Part shown: positions 1 through 8,903 of the stretch, one piece after another
Position numbering within the stretch: the first letter of the stretch is position 1
How the letters are laid out: the number at the start of each line of letters is the position of its first letter
DNA from: Acidimicrobiia bacterium
Lineage (GTDB): Bacteria; Actinomycetota; Acidimicrobiia; Acidimicrobiales; CATQHL01
Assembly (NCBI GenBank): GCA_009835395.1
Contig: VXXM01000035.1
Location: forward strand, 32,075 to 96,074
DNA length: 64,000 nucleotides
Reading direction: 5' to 3'
Notes under the pieces: model-generated
What the model saw: the letters and a program-made list of their open reading frames with translations, nothing else
Database searches by the model: none
What the model was told of the DNA's origin: nothing
Program-made: the position numbers and the translations under genes

Positions 1-9
1 GGAGCCGCC

Positions 10-474
10 ATGAAACTCCAACCAGGCGACCCGGCGCCGGACTTCCGGCTGCTGAACCAGGACGGCGAGGAGGTGTCCCTCGAGGACTTCGCCGGTCGCA
101 GGGTGGCGCTGTTCTTCTACCCGAAGGCCATGACGCCCGGTTGAACCAAACAGGCCTGCGGCATGCGTGACATCGCCGGACAGCTTCCCGAGGAGGTCTC
201 CATCCTGGGCATGAGCGCGGATCCCCCGAACCGCCAGAAGCGCTTCGATGAGAAGCACGACCTGGGGTTCGGACTGCTCTCGGATCCCGACAACTCCACC
301 ACCTCCTCCTACGGGGCGCGCAGCGAGAAGAAGATGTACGGCAACACGTTCATCGGGACCACGCGGTCGGCCTTCCTTATCGACGCCGAGGGTCGCATCG
401 AGCAGGCCTGGTACGGCATCAGCCCGAAGGACACCCCGCTGGAGATCCTGGCGGCGCTCGAGGAGTCGGAGTGA
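10..474 (+). CDS. bcp: Bcp/PrxQ-type peroxiredoxin, probable selenoprotein (in-frame TGA at codon 45 read as Sec)
   Basis: ATG at 10 after GGAG; the frame is open to the TGA at 472-474 except for TGA 142-144. The translation MKLQPGDPAPDFRLL...FYPKAMTPG-U-TKQACGMRDI...SAFLIDAEGRI matches the Bcp motif PKAMTPGCTxQACGxRD, with the UGA at the peroxidatic Cys. Confidence 0.88.
151..184 (+). promoter_or_regulatory. Candidate bacterial SECIS hairpin downstream of the UGA Sec codon
   Basis: C159GGC162/G175CCG178 and AUG163-165/CAU171-173 with bulged C174, loop CGUGA (166-170) with G at loop position 2; outer CUG156-158/CAG181-183. The loop starts about 21 nt after the UGA. Confidence 0.7.
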
Positions 475-905
475 CCGACGGGCCGCTGCCTGCGCCCGCA
501 GCGGTCCTGCCGCACAGACCGCCGTTCCTGTTCCTGGACGAGGTCACCGCCCTGGTGCCTGGCGAGCGGGCCGAGGGCTACTGGCGCACGACCGGCGACG
601 AACCCTTCTTCGATGGTCACTTCCCCGGCCGGCCCACGCTGCCGGGAGTGTTGATGACCGAGGCCCTGGCCCAGTTGGGTGCCTACGCGGTCCTGAGCGA
701 CGAGCGCATGGCCGGCCGGTTGCCGCTGTTCGGCGGGATCGACGGGGCACGCTTCCGCCGCCAAGTGCTGCCCGGCGAGCGGCTGGACCTGCGCGTCGAG
801 GTGCTGCGCCTCTCCGCCCGCGCCGGGCGGGCCGCAGGGGAGGCCTCGGTGGACGGGAAGCTGGCCTGCAGTTGCGAGTTGATGTTCGTGGCCGTGCCCG
901 CCTGA
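471..905 (+). CDS. fabZ: 3-hydroxyacyl-ACP dehydratase FabZ/FabA-like (hotdog fold)
   Basis: LPHRPPFLFLDEV...GHFPGRPTLPGVLMTEALAQ motif; GTGA overlap with the upstream gene. Confidence 0.85.
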   Translation: MTDGPLPAPAAVLPHRPPFLFLDEVTALVPGERAEGYWRTTGDEPFFDGHFPGRPTLPGVLMTEALAQLGAYAVLSDERMAGRLPLFGGIDGARFRRQVLPGERLDLRVEVLRLSARAGRAAGEASVDGKLACSCELMFVAVPA

Positions 906-930
906 ACCGGATTACCCGGTCCTGTCGGGG

Positions 931-2112
931 CTAGGCGGCCGGGGGTGGGCTGATGACGAGGCAGCCGTTGTGCCCGCCGAAGCCGAAGGAGTTGGAGATG
1001 CTGGGACCCGGCTCCCACTCGCAGGGATCCGGCGCCAGGATGCGGATCGGCGCCATGTCCGGGTCGGGGGTCTCGTAGCACGCTGTCGGGGGCAGCACGC
1101 CGCGCTGGATGGACATGACCACGGCGGCCGCCTCGATGGCACCAGCTGCTCCGAGCGCGTGGCCGGTGACGCCCTTCGTGGAGGTGACCAGCGGCCCGGG
1201 GGAGCCGAACACCTTGTGGATCGCCTCGGCCTCGCTGGCGTCGTTGAGAGGCGTCGAGGTGCCGTGGGCATTGATGTGGACGATGTCGGACGGTGCCAGG
1301 CCGGCGTCGTCCAGCGCTCGCTCCATGCAGGCCACCGCGCCCGCCCCGCCGGGGGACGGTGCGGTGATGTGGTAGGCATCGGCGGTGCTGGCGTAGCCGG
1401 CGATCTCGGCGATGGCCTCGGCACCGCGCGCCCGGGCGTGCTCCAACTCCTCCAGCACCAGCACCCCGCACCCCTCGGCGTGCATGAAGCCGTCGCGCTC
1501 GAGATCGAACGGGCGGGAGATGCCGACCCGGGACAGCGCCGTCATGTTGGCGAAGCCCTGCAGACCGGTCGGGGAGCTCGAACACTCCGAGCCCCCGGCC
1601 AGCATCACGTCGCAGCGGCCGTGGCGGATCAGCTCGGCGGCGTTGCCGATGGACTGCGTGGCGGAGGCGCAGGCCGTGGAGGTCGACTCGCAAGGCCCCT
1701 GGTAGCCGTAGCGCATGGAGACGGCGGCGGCCGCGGCGTTGGCCATCATCATGGGGATGAGGAAGGGTGAGACTCGTTTGGGGCCCTTCACGAAGTGCGC
1801 CAGCATGCACGTCTCGATGCTCATCAGTCCGCCCACGCCGGTCCCGATCCACACGCCCACCCGGTCGGGGTCCGGCTCCAGGTCGCCGGCCTGCTCCAGC
1901 GCCTCGGCCGCGCAGGCCAGGGCGAACTGGGTGAACCGGTCGTGACGGCGCATCTCCTTGGCGTTGGCGAAGTGCGGCGCCGGGTCGAAACCCGCCACCG
2001 CGCGCAGGCCCTTGGGCGGTTCGCTCAACAGACCCGCGAAGAAATCCTCCTGCCCGATTCCGCAGGCCGCCAGGACGCCGAGGCCGGTGACGACCACCCG
2101 GCGGCGGCTCAT
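931..2112 (-). CDS. fabF: Beta-ketoacyl-ACP synthase II
   Basis: RRVVVTGLGVLAACGIG..., STACASATQSIG active site, NAHGTSTPLND, NSFGFGGHN. Confidence 0.95.
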   Translation of the reverse strand: MSRRRVVVTGLGVLAACGIGQEDFFAGLLSEPPKGLRAVAGFDPAPHFANAKEMRRHDRFTQFALACAAEALEQAGDLEPDPDRVGVWIGTGVGGLMSIETCMLAHFVKGPKRVSPFLIPMMMANAAAAAVSMRYGYQGPCESTSTACASATQSIGNAAELIRHGRCDVMLAGGSECSSSPTGLQGFANMTALSRVGISRPFDLERDGFMHAEGCGVLVLEELEHARARGAEAIAEIAGYASTADAYHITAPSPGGAGAVACMERALDDAGLAPSDIVHINAHGTSTPLNDASEAEAIHKVFGSPGPLVTSTKGVTGHALGAAGAIEAAAVVMSIQRGVLPPTACYETPDPDMAPIRILAPDPCEWEPGPSISNSFGFGGHNGCLVISPPPAA

Positions 2113-2357
2113 CCCAATTTGGCTTCGATCATCGTGAAGGCGGCGCCCACGGTCTCGATGTCCTCGAGCTCCTCCTCCTCCACGGTCACGTCGAACTCCT
2201 CCTCGAGCGCCATCACCAGCTCCACGAGGTCGAGGCTGTCGGCGTCGAGGTCATCGGCGAAGCTGGCCTCCAGGGTCACCTGTTCCGCGTCGACGGACAG
2301 CACCTCGACCGCACAGCGCTGGAATCGTTCGAAATGGTCGTTGCTCACTGCATTCAC
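2109..2357 (-). CDS. acpP: Acyl carrier protein
   Basis: 82 aa acidic protein with DDLDADSLDLVELVMALEEEF phosphopantetheine site. Confidence 0.95.
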   Translation of the reverse strand: MNAVSNDHFERFQRCAVEVLSVDAEQVTLEASFADDLDADSLDLVELVMALEEEFDVTVEEEELEDIETVGAAFTMIEAKLG

Positions 2358-2372
2358 TCCGTCGTCTCGGGG

Positions 2373-3101
2373 TCAACTCATGCTCAGGCCGCCGTCCACG
2401 GGGATGACGGCCCCGGTGATGTATCCGGCCTCGGGTGAGACAAGAAAGCATACGGTCGCCGCCACCTCGGCCGTCGTACCGAAGCGGCCGAGCGGGACCG
2501 CCGAGCGGATCTCTGCCTGCCGCTTGTGGCTCAGCGCGTCGATCATATCGGTCTCGATAGGACCGGGAGCCACGACATTAACCGTGATGTTGCGTCCGGC
2601 GAACTCCTTGGCGACTGAGCGGGCGAGTCCCACGAGACCGGCTTTGGAGGCCGCGTAGTTGGCCTGGCCCGCCTGGCCTCCGAGGCCCACCACCGAGGAG
2701 ACCAGGATCACGCGGCCCCAGCGGGAGCGCATCATCGAGCGCACGGCGCGCCGCGCCACCCGGTAGCCGCCGGTGAGGTTGGTGTCCAGGACGGCGGCGA
2801 AGTCCTCCTCGCCCATGCGCAGCAGCAGGCCGTCCCGGGTGATCCCGGCGTTTGACACCAGGATCTCCACCGGCCCGAGGGCCTCCTCGACCGTCTCGAA
2901 GGCGGCCTCGACGTCGGCGGTGTCGGTCACGTCGCAGCGCACCGCCAGCAGGCCTGCTTCGGAGGCGACCGCAGGCGGGCTGGATCGGTAGGTCACGGCG
3001 ACGCGGTGGCCGGCGTCCTGCAGTGCCAGGGCGCACGCCAGGCCGATTCCCCGCGCTCCGCCGGTCACCAGCGCCACCCGGCTGTCGCCGGTGGCGTTCA
3101 C
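2373..3101 (-). CDS. fabG: 3-oxoacyl-ACP reductase (SDR)
   Basis: VTGGARGIG, NAG, YAASKAG, PGPIETDM SDR motifs; within the fab cluster. Confidence 0.93.
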   Translation of the reverse strand: MNATGDSRVALVTGGARGIGLACALALQDAGHRVAVTYRSSPPAVASEAGLLAVRCDVTDTADVEAAFETVEEALGPVEILVSNAGITRDGLLLRMGEEDFAAVLDTNLTGGYRVARRAVRSMMRSRWGRVILVSSVVGLGGQAGQANYAASKAGLVGLARSVAKEFAGRNITVNVVAPGPIETDMIDALSHKRQAEIRSAVPLGRFGTTAEVAATVCFLVSPEAGYITGAVIPVDGGLSMS

Positions 3102-4030
3102 AGGTCCCAGCGCAAGAGCGCGCTCGCCGAGGTCATGCCGGCGCCGAAGCCCACCAGCAGCGTCACATCACCGCGACGCAGCCGACCGCTGTCGGCGGCG
3201 TCGGCGAGCGCCAGCGGGATCGATGCGGAGGACGTGTTTCCGGTCCAGCTGAGCACCTGCACGGTCCGATCCTCCGAGATGCCCAGCTTCTCGCAGGCGC
3301 TCTGGATGATGCGCGTATTGGCCTGGTGGGGGATCACGAGGTCGATGTCGCCGATGGTCAGTCCCGCTGCCGCCAGGGCGTTCTCGCAGGTGGAGACCAT
3401 GATCCGCACCGCCTGGCGGAACACCTCCCGGCCGTCCATGTGGATGAAACCGCCGAAGTCGCAGTAGAGCGACTTCTCGAGGGTGCCGTTGCAGTCCAGC
3501 GCCCAACCCAGCAGAGCGTTGTCCTCGGCGGATGCGGCTGAGAGCACCACGGCGCCGGCGCCGTCACCGAACAGCACGGCGGTGCCGCGGTCCTCCCAGT
3601 CCACGAACCTGCTGAGAGTCTCCGAGCCCACCAGCAGGACTCTCTCAGCGCCCGCCAGGATGAGCCCGTGCGCCACGTTCAGCCCGTACACGAACCCCGA
3701 ACAGGCCGCGTTCAGGTCGAACGCGCCGCAGCGGGCGCCTATTGCGAGTTGCAGGGAACTGGCGGTTGCCGGGATCACGCGATCGGGAGTCGTCGTGGCC
3801 AGGATCACGCCGTCGAGGTCGGCGCCGGTCACTCCGGCCATGTCCAGGGCCAGCTGCGCCGCCTCGATGCCCAGGGCGCGGGTGGTGCCGCCGATGCGGC
3901 GCTCCTTGATGCCGGTGCGCTCGGTGATCCAGGCGTCGCTGGTGTCCAGGGTCTGGGCCAGGTCGTGATTGGTGATGACGCGTTCGGGCAGGGCCGTGCC
4001 GTAGCCGGTCACGCGGCTTCCCCGGTTCAT
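3098..4030 (-). CDS. fabH: Beta-ketoacyl-ACP synthase III
   Basis: ERTGIKERRI, DLNAACSGFVYGL, HQAN motifs; start set at MNRGSRVTGYG. Confidence 0.93.
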   Translation of the reverse strand: MNRGSRVTGYGTALPERVITNHDLAQTLDTSDAWITERTGIKERRIGGTTRALGIEAAQLALDMAGVTGADLDGVILATTTPDRVIPATASSLQLAIGARCGAFDLNAACSGFVYGLNVAHGLILAGAERVLLVGSETLSRFVDWEDRGTAVLFGDGAGAVVLSAASAEDNALLGWALDCNGTLEKSLYCDFGGFIHMDGREVFRQAVRIMVSTCENALAAAGLTIGDIDLVIPHQANTRIIQSACEKLGISEDRTVQVLSWTGNTSSASIPLALADAADSGRLRRGDVTLLVGFGAGMTSASALLRWDL

Positions 4031-4085
4031 CGGCGCCCCCGCCCGGAGGTGGGTCGCGTTACGCCGTGGGTCGGTGGGGCCCGCA

Positions 4086-5252
4086 TCACTCGATCCGCAA
4101 CCAGGCGATCGGCTGGTTGGTGACGACCCGCTCGCCATCCACGGCCAGATAGTCCATCACAACGCCGCTGAACGGCGAGCGCACCGGTTCCCCGCTCACC
4201 TCGCCGAGCACCGCGCCCGTGGCGATGCGCTCACCTCTGCAGTCGGGTTCGGCCGGCCTGAACACTCCTGCGGCGGTGGCCACGACGAGCCGCTCACGCG
4301 CATGGAGGGCCTCGCCGTTGGCGAGAGCCGCCTCCCCGGCACCGACGGACTCCAGCAGCGGGTCGATGTCGGTGGGTGTGCGCACGCTCAGCGTGGTGGC
4401 GCCGCGTTCGATGCGCTTGGCCATACCGCTGAGGGCGTTGCCGGGGCCGAGTTCCAGGAACGTCTCGCAACCCGCGTCGGCCAGCCGCCGGATCGTCTGG
4501 TGCCAGCGGACCGGGCTGGTGAGCTGGCGGGCCAGCAGCAGCGGCCACGGTCTGGCGTTGTCGTAGGGGGTGGCATCGACGTTGGCGTAGACGGGGGCAT
4601 CGGGATCGTGGAACTCCGCCTTGGCAAGAGCCTTCGTGAGGCGCTCGTAGGCCGAGGCCATGAAGGGCGTGTGGAACGCGCCGCCCACCTGCAACTGCAT
4701 CACCCGCTTGGCGCCGCGCTCGCGGGCACCGGCGCCGGCGGCGGTCACGTCGGCCGGCGAGCCGGCGATCACCACCTGGCCGGGGGAGTTGTAGTTGGCG
4801 ACCCACACGTTCGGTCCGGCTTCGTCGCAGGCCGCTTCCACCTCGCCGTCGGCGAGTCCCAGGACGGCGGCCATGGTGCCCTCCTGCTCCTCGGAGGCGA
4901 TCTGCATGGCCTCGCCGCGCTCGGCGACCAGGTGGGCCGCTTCGGCGAAGTCCAGAACACCCGAGGCCACCAGGGCGCTGTACTCCCCGAGACTGTGCCC
5001 CGCGTGGGCGTTGGGCAGCAAGCCGACCCTGGCGACGGAGTCGAGCGCGAGCATGCTCATCACGAACGTGGCGAGTTGGGAATTGCGCGTCTGGCGCAAC
5101 TCCTCGGCGTCCGCCTCCAGCAGGAGCAGCGCGACGTCGCGGCCGGTTGCCTCGCTGGCCTCCTCGACGAGTTCCCACGATGGCTCGTCCACCCAGGCGG
5201 CCCCCATGCCCGGCGCCTGCGAGCCCTGACCGGGGTAGGTGAAGGTGATCAC
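4086..5252 (-). CDS. fabD: Malonyl-CoA:ACP transacylase with C-terminal BCCP/lipoyl-like domain
   Basis: FTYPGQGSQAPGMG, GHSLGEYSAL, GAFHTPFM, ELGPGNALSGM; C-terminal VATAAGVFRPAEPDCRGERIATGAVLGEVSGEPVRSPFSGVVMDYLAVDGERVVTNQPIAWLRIE; GTG start 5252. Confidence 0.9.
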   Translation of the reverse strand: MITFTYPGQGSQAPGMGAAWVDEPSWELVEEASEATGRDVALLLLEADAEELRQTRNSQLATFVMSMLALDSVARVGLLPNAHAGHSLGEYSALVASGVLDFAEAAHLVAERGEAMQIASEEQEGTMAAVLGLADGEVEAACDEAGPNVWVANYNSPGQVVIAGSPADVTAAGAGARERGAKRVMQLQVGGAFHTPFMASAYERLTKALAKAEFHDPDAPVYANVDATPYDNARPWPLLLARQLTSPVRWHQTIRRLADAGCETFLELGPGNALSGMAKRIERGATTLSVRTPTDIDPLLESVGAGEAALANGEALHARERLVVATAAGVFRPAEPDCRGERIATGAVLGEVSGEPVRSPFSGVVMDYLAVDGERVVTNQPIAWLRIE

Positions 5253-5497
5253 GGGCTCAGGCTGGGCCGCTGCCGGCGCCGCGATGCACCACTGATACAA
5301 AGGGGGCGCGGTATGGACGACATGGTGGAGCAGACCTCGTCGGCAGAAGCGGTTGGAGCGTGGGTGAACCGTAGGCGCTCGACAGCCGGCTGCAAACCGC
5401 CACCGCCGCAACGGGCACGGCCGACGTTGCGGCGGAGACGAGCGCACACCGGAGTCAGGTGGTCACCCCGGGGCATTCTACACTGATCCCGCGATCG

Positions 5498-5584
5498 GCC
5501 CGGGTGGCGGAATTGGAAGACGCGGAGGACTCAAAATCCTTTGACCTCGCGGTCGTGTGGGTTCGAGTCCCACCCCGGGCACCA
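5498..5584 (+). tRNA. tRNA-Leu (anticodon CAA)
   Basis: GCCCGGG...CCCGGGC acceptor, anticodon loop CTCAAAA, long variable arm, GGTTCGAGTCC T-arm, encoded CCA. Confidence 0.93.
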
Positions 5585-5631
5585 GCCGGTGAGGGAGTGG
5601 CAGGCGGTCGGAGCCGAGCGCCTGTGGTGAG

Positions 5632-6981
5632 TCAGGTGCGCAGCTTCTCGGCGACCCTGAAGGCCAGGTCCAGCGACTGCCGGCCGTTCAGGCGGGGGTC
5701 GCACATGGTCTCGTAGCGCATCGGCAGGTCGTCGTGTCGGAGATCCTCCGATCCGCCGAGGCATTCGGTCACGTCGTCGCCGGTGAGTTCCACGTGGAGT
5801 CCGCCCGGCCAGGTTCCTTCAGCCCGGTGCACGGCGAAGAAGCCGTCGATCTCGGCACAGATGTCCTCGAAGTGGCGCGTCTTGTGCCCGCTACTGGAGG
5901 AGGTGAAGGTGTTCCCGTGCATGGGGTCGCACGCCCACACAACCGGATGGCCGGCGTCGCTCACGGCCCGCACAAGGCCCGGAAGCACGTCTGTGACCTT
6001 CTGCGCGCCCATCCGCGAGATCAGAGTCAGGCGGCCCGGACGGCGCTCCGGATTGAGTGCGTCGCAGAGTTCCAGCACCTCGGCGGCCGTGGCGGTCGGT
6101 CCCAGCTTGCACCCCAGCGGATTGTGCACGCCGCGCAGGAACTCAATGTGGGCGCCGTCGAGTTGCCGGGTGCGCTCGCCGACCCAGAGCATGTGGGCCG
6201 AGCAGTCGTAGGGCTCACCGGTGAGGGAGTCGATGCGCGTCAGCGCCTCCTCATAGGGGAGGATCAGAGCCTCGTGGCTGGTGAAGAAGTCCACCGTGTT
6301 CAGCGCCACGTGGTCGCTACTGCCGATGCCGCAGGCAGCCATGAAGCGCAGGGCGGCGTCGATGCCACCCGCCAGCTCCTCGTAGCGCTGCCCGGCAGGG
6401 GAGGAGGCCACGAACTCCTGATTCCAGGCATGGACCCGGCCCAGGTCGGCAAAGCCCCCCTTCGTGAACGAGCGCAGCAGGTTCAGCGTGGAGGCCGAGG
6501 CGTGGTAGGCGGTGATCAGCCGGTTGGCGTCGGCCACCCGCGCCGAGGCCGAGAACGTGATGTCGTTCACCATGTGCCCGCGGAACGAGGGCAGGGTCTC
6601 GTCCTGCACCACCTCGGTGGGACTCGAGCGAGGCTTGGCGAACTGCCCGGCGATCCGCCCGACCTTGGCAACCGGCACGCCGGCGGAGTAGGTGAGGACG
6701 ACGGCCATCTGCAAGATGACGCGCAGCTTGTCGCGGATATTGTCCGCCGAGAGGGAATCGAAGGATTCGGCGCAGTCGCCGGCCTGCAGCAGGAACGCCC
6801 GGCCGGCGGCGACGTCACTCAGCTTGGCGGTGAGGTTGCGCGCCTCCCCGGCGAAGACCAGGGGCGGGAAGCCCGCCAGGACCTTGAGCACCCGCTCCAA
6901 GTCGCCGGCATCGGGCCAGGAGGGCTGCTGCTGGGCCGGGAAGTGCCGCCAACTCTCCGGCGACCAGGGCTTCGCAGCCAT
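5632..6981 (-). CDS. aroG: Class II 3-deoxy-7-phosphoheptulonate synthase
   Basis: PSWPDAGDLERVLKVLAGFPPLVFAGEARNL...LLQAGDCAESF, CDPMHGNT. Confidence 0.93.
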   Translation of the reverse strand: MAAKPWSPESWRHFPAQQQPSWPDAGDLERVLKVLAGFPPLVFAGEARNLTAKLSDVAAGRAFLLQAGDCAESFDSLSADNIRDKLRVILQMAVVLTYSAGVPVAKVGRIAGQFAKPRSSPTEVVQDETLPSFRGHMVNDITFSASARVADANRLITAYHASASTLNLLRSFTKGGFADLGRVHAWNQEFVASSPAGQRYEELAGGIDAALRFMAACGIGSSDHVALNTVDFFTSHEALILPYEEALTRIDSLTGEPYDCSAHMLWVGERTRQLDGAHIEFLRGVHNPLGCKLGPTATAAEVLELCDALNPERRPGRLTLISRMGAQKVTDVLPGLVRAVSDAGHPVVWACDPMHGNTFTSSSSGHKTRHFEDICAEIDGFFAVHRAEGTWPGGLHVELTGDDVTECLGGSEDLRHDDLPMRYETMCDPRLNGRQSLDLAFRVAEKLRT

Positions 6982-6994
6982 GGTGCGCTTCGGT

Positions 6995-7825
6995 TCAGGC
7001 GGCGTCGGTGCGCTCGACAGCTCGCTCACGCACCACGTTCACGGCGCGCTTGACGAGTCGCCGGGCCGCCTCTGCGGTGACGCCCAACTCCTCACCGACC
7101 TCGCGGTAGCTCCGCTTGCGGCCGTCCTGCAGCCCGAAGCGCTGCTCGACCGCGTAGCGGGCGCGTTCGTCGAGGACCGACAGCAGGTCGGTGACCATCT
7201 CGTTGTCGGCGAACGCCATCACCATCTGCTCCGGTCCGGGGTTGCCGTCGGCAATCAGGTCGATCAGCTCGTTGCTGTCGTCGTCGCCGATGGTCCGGTC
7301 GAGGGAGGTCGGGGTGGTGAGCCGGTGCAGGCGGGCGTGCTCCTCGTCCAACTCGTCGCCGTTGCCCGAGACCTGGCGCAGCGCCGCCCGCAGGCTTGCC
7401 GAACGGTCGCCCGGCAGGCGCACGAGGCTGGCCTTCTGGTCGAGCGCCCGGCCGATGGCCTGGCGGATCCAGAAGGTGGCGTAGGTGGAGAACTTGAACC
7501 CCTTGCGCCAGTCGAACTTGTCCACGGCGTGCTCGAGTCCGAGGTTGCCCTCCTGGATCAGGTCGAGCAGTTCCATCCCCGGGGGGAGGGGATAGCGCCG
7601 CGCCACGCTGACCACGAGGCGGAGGTTGGAGCGGATGAACCGATCCTTGGCGGCGGCCGCAGCCTCGATCTCACGGTCGAGGCGCCGGGCCCGCTCGCCG
7701 CCGGCCTTGCGTTCGGCGGCGACGCGGCCGCGCTCGATGATCTGCGACAGCTCGCGCTCGTCGGCGGCGGTGAGCAGGGGCACCACGCCGATCTCGTTGA
7801 GGTACTGGCCAACTGAATCACTCAT
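6995..7825 (-). CDS. RNA polymerase sigma-70 family factor (RpoD/SigB-like, no region 1.1)
   Basis: DLIQEGNLGLEHAVDKFDWRKGFKFSTYATFWIRQAIGRAL; C-terminal region 4 HTH. Confidence 0.92.
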   Translation of the reverse strand: MSDSVGQYLNEIGVVPLLTAADERELSQIIERGRVAAERKAGGERARRLDREIEAAAAAKDRFIRSNLRLVVSVARRYPLPPGMELLDLIQEGNLGLEHAVDKFDWRKGFKFSTYATFWIRQAIGRALDQKASLVRLPGDRSASLRAALRQVSGNGDELDEEHARLHRLTTPTSLDRTIGDDDSNELIDLIADGNPGPEQMVMAFADNEMVTDLLSVLDERARYAVEQRFGLQDGRKRSYREVGEELGVTAEAARRLVKRAVNVVRERAVERTDAA

Positions 7826-7981
7826 TGTCTTCTTCGTCTCTGCTTCGCTTGGTTTCCCAATTCGCAGCGAGGCCGTCGGTGGCCGCCGGTGCGATCCCCT
7901 TGGGTTCGATCTGGCTCGACTTGTTCCAACAACTCCTGGGGCTGTCTTGTTCCCGCCCCCTGACGCCTGGCGATCCGAGCT

Positions 7982-7997
7982 TGTGACAGATTTCACA
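7982..7997. promoter_or_regulatory. CRP/FNR-family-like palindromic operator TGTGACAGATTTCACA
   Basis: Perfect TGTGA-N6-TCACA, 157 bp upstream of the sigma factor start. Confidence 0.55.
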
Positions 7998-8236
7998 GGT
8001 TCCGGACCGCCCTGCGGGCGACCTTTGGCATCGGCCGCTGCAGGAGGAACTCGACCTGGTTCGCCGGAATCCGGTCGAGACCGAACGAGGGGCTATTTGC
8101 CTGCAGATTTCCTTGCTTTTCCTGCCATATGGCCCCGACGAGGCGCCACATTGCACGCGCGGGAACGCCGCAAGCAGTCGTCACTCTAGCGCATCGAGAC
8201 CGTCAGGTCCAGCCGACCCGGCGGTAAGTTCGCATC

Positions 8237-8845
8237 ATGGAGGGTTCGTCGAGCGCGGCCACAGCGGGGTCGGAGCGGCTCGGTGTCTTCGGAGGAACCT
8301 TCGATCCGCCCCACATCGGCCACCTCGCCGCTGCGGAGGCGGCACGCTGGGCGCTGGGCCTGCACCAGGTGCTCTTCGTGGTCGCCAACACGCCCTGGCA
8401 GAAGATCAACGATCAACCGGTGAGCCCGGCGGCTGATCGTCTGGCGCTCGTGCGCGCCGCGGTCGCCAACCTCGAGGGGTTCGAGGTCTCGACACTGGAG
8501 ATCGACCGGGGCGGGGAGTCCTCGACGGCCGAGACGCTGACCGAGCTCGCCGGCGAGGGACGGGAGTTGTTCCTCGTCGTCGGCAGCGACCTGGCCGGCT
8601 CACTCGACACCTGGCGCCGCCCGGAGGTCATCCGCTCCCTGGCAACGGTGGCGGTGGTGGCGCGCCTGGGTGCCGCCGGACCGGGCGTGCCGCCGCCCGG
8701 TTGGAAATGGGTCGCCGTGGACGGTCCCGGCATCGAGGTCTCCAGCACGCACGTGCGGCGTTGGTTGGCGGAGGGCCAACCGCTCGGCACCGTGCTGTCG
8801 CGGCCGGTGGCCGCCGAGATCGAGCGACGGGGCCTGTATCTCTGA
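8237..8845 (+). CDS. nadD: Nicotinate-nucleotide adenylyltransferase
   Basis: LGVFGGTFDPPHIGHL; ISSTHVR-like VSSTHVRRWL. Confidence 0.93.
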   Translation: MEGSSSAATAGSERLGVFGGTFDPPHIGHLAAAEAARWALGLHQVLFVVANTPWQKINDQPVSPAADRLALVRAAVANLEGFEVSTLEIDRGGESSTAETLTELAGEGRELFLVVGSDLAGSLDTWRRPEVIRSLATVAVVARLGAAGPGVPPPGWKWVAVDGPGIEVSSTHVRRWLAEGQPLGTVLSRPVAAEIERRGLYL

Positions 8846-8903
8846 GCGACCGGCACCGGCGCCAACCCGACCCGGGGTGCCCCGGCGATCTACACTGGCC
8901 TCA

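Noticed and set aside
163-474. ORF-track gene of 103 aa starting at ATG 163
   Set aside because: It is the C-terminal part of the peroxiredoxin; ATG 163 is an internal Met (GMRD) after the UGA and would lack the active site.
10-474. Peroxiredoxin as a plain pseudogene, or UGA generally reassigned
   Set aside because: No other lesion in the frame, the stop falls exactly on the catalytic Cys codon, and a SECIS-like hairpin follows. Many genes in the window terminate normally with TGA, so no global recoding.
904-921. Terminator between fabZ and fabF
   Set aside because: ACCGG-N5-CCGGT stem is only 5 bp and lacks a T-tract; too weak to call.
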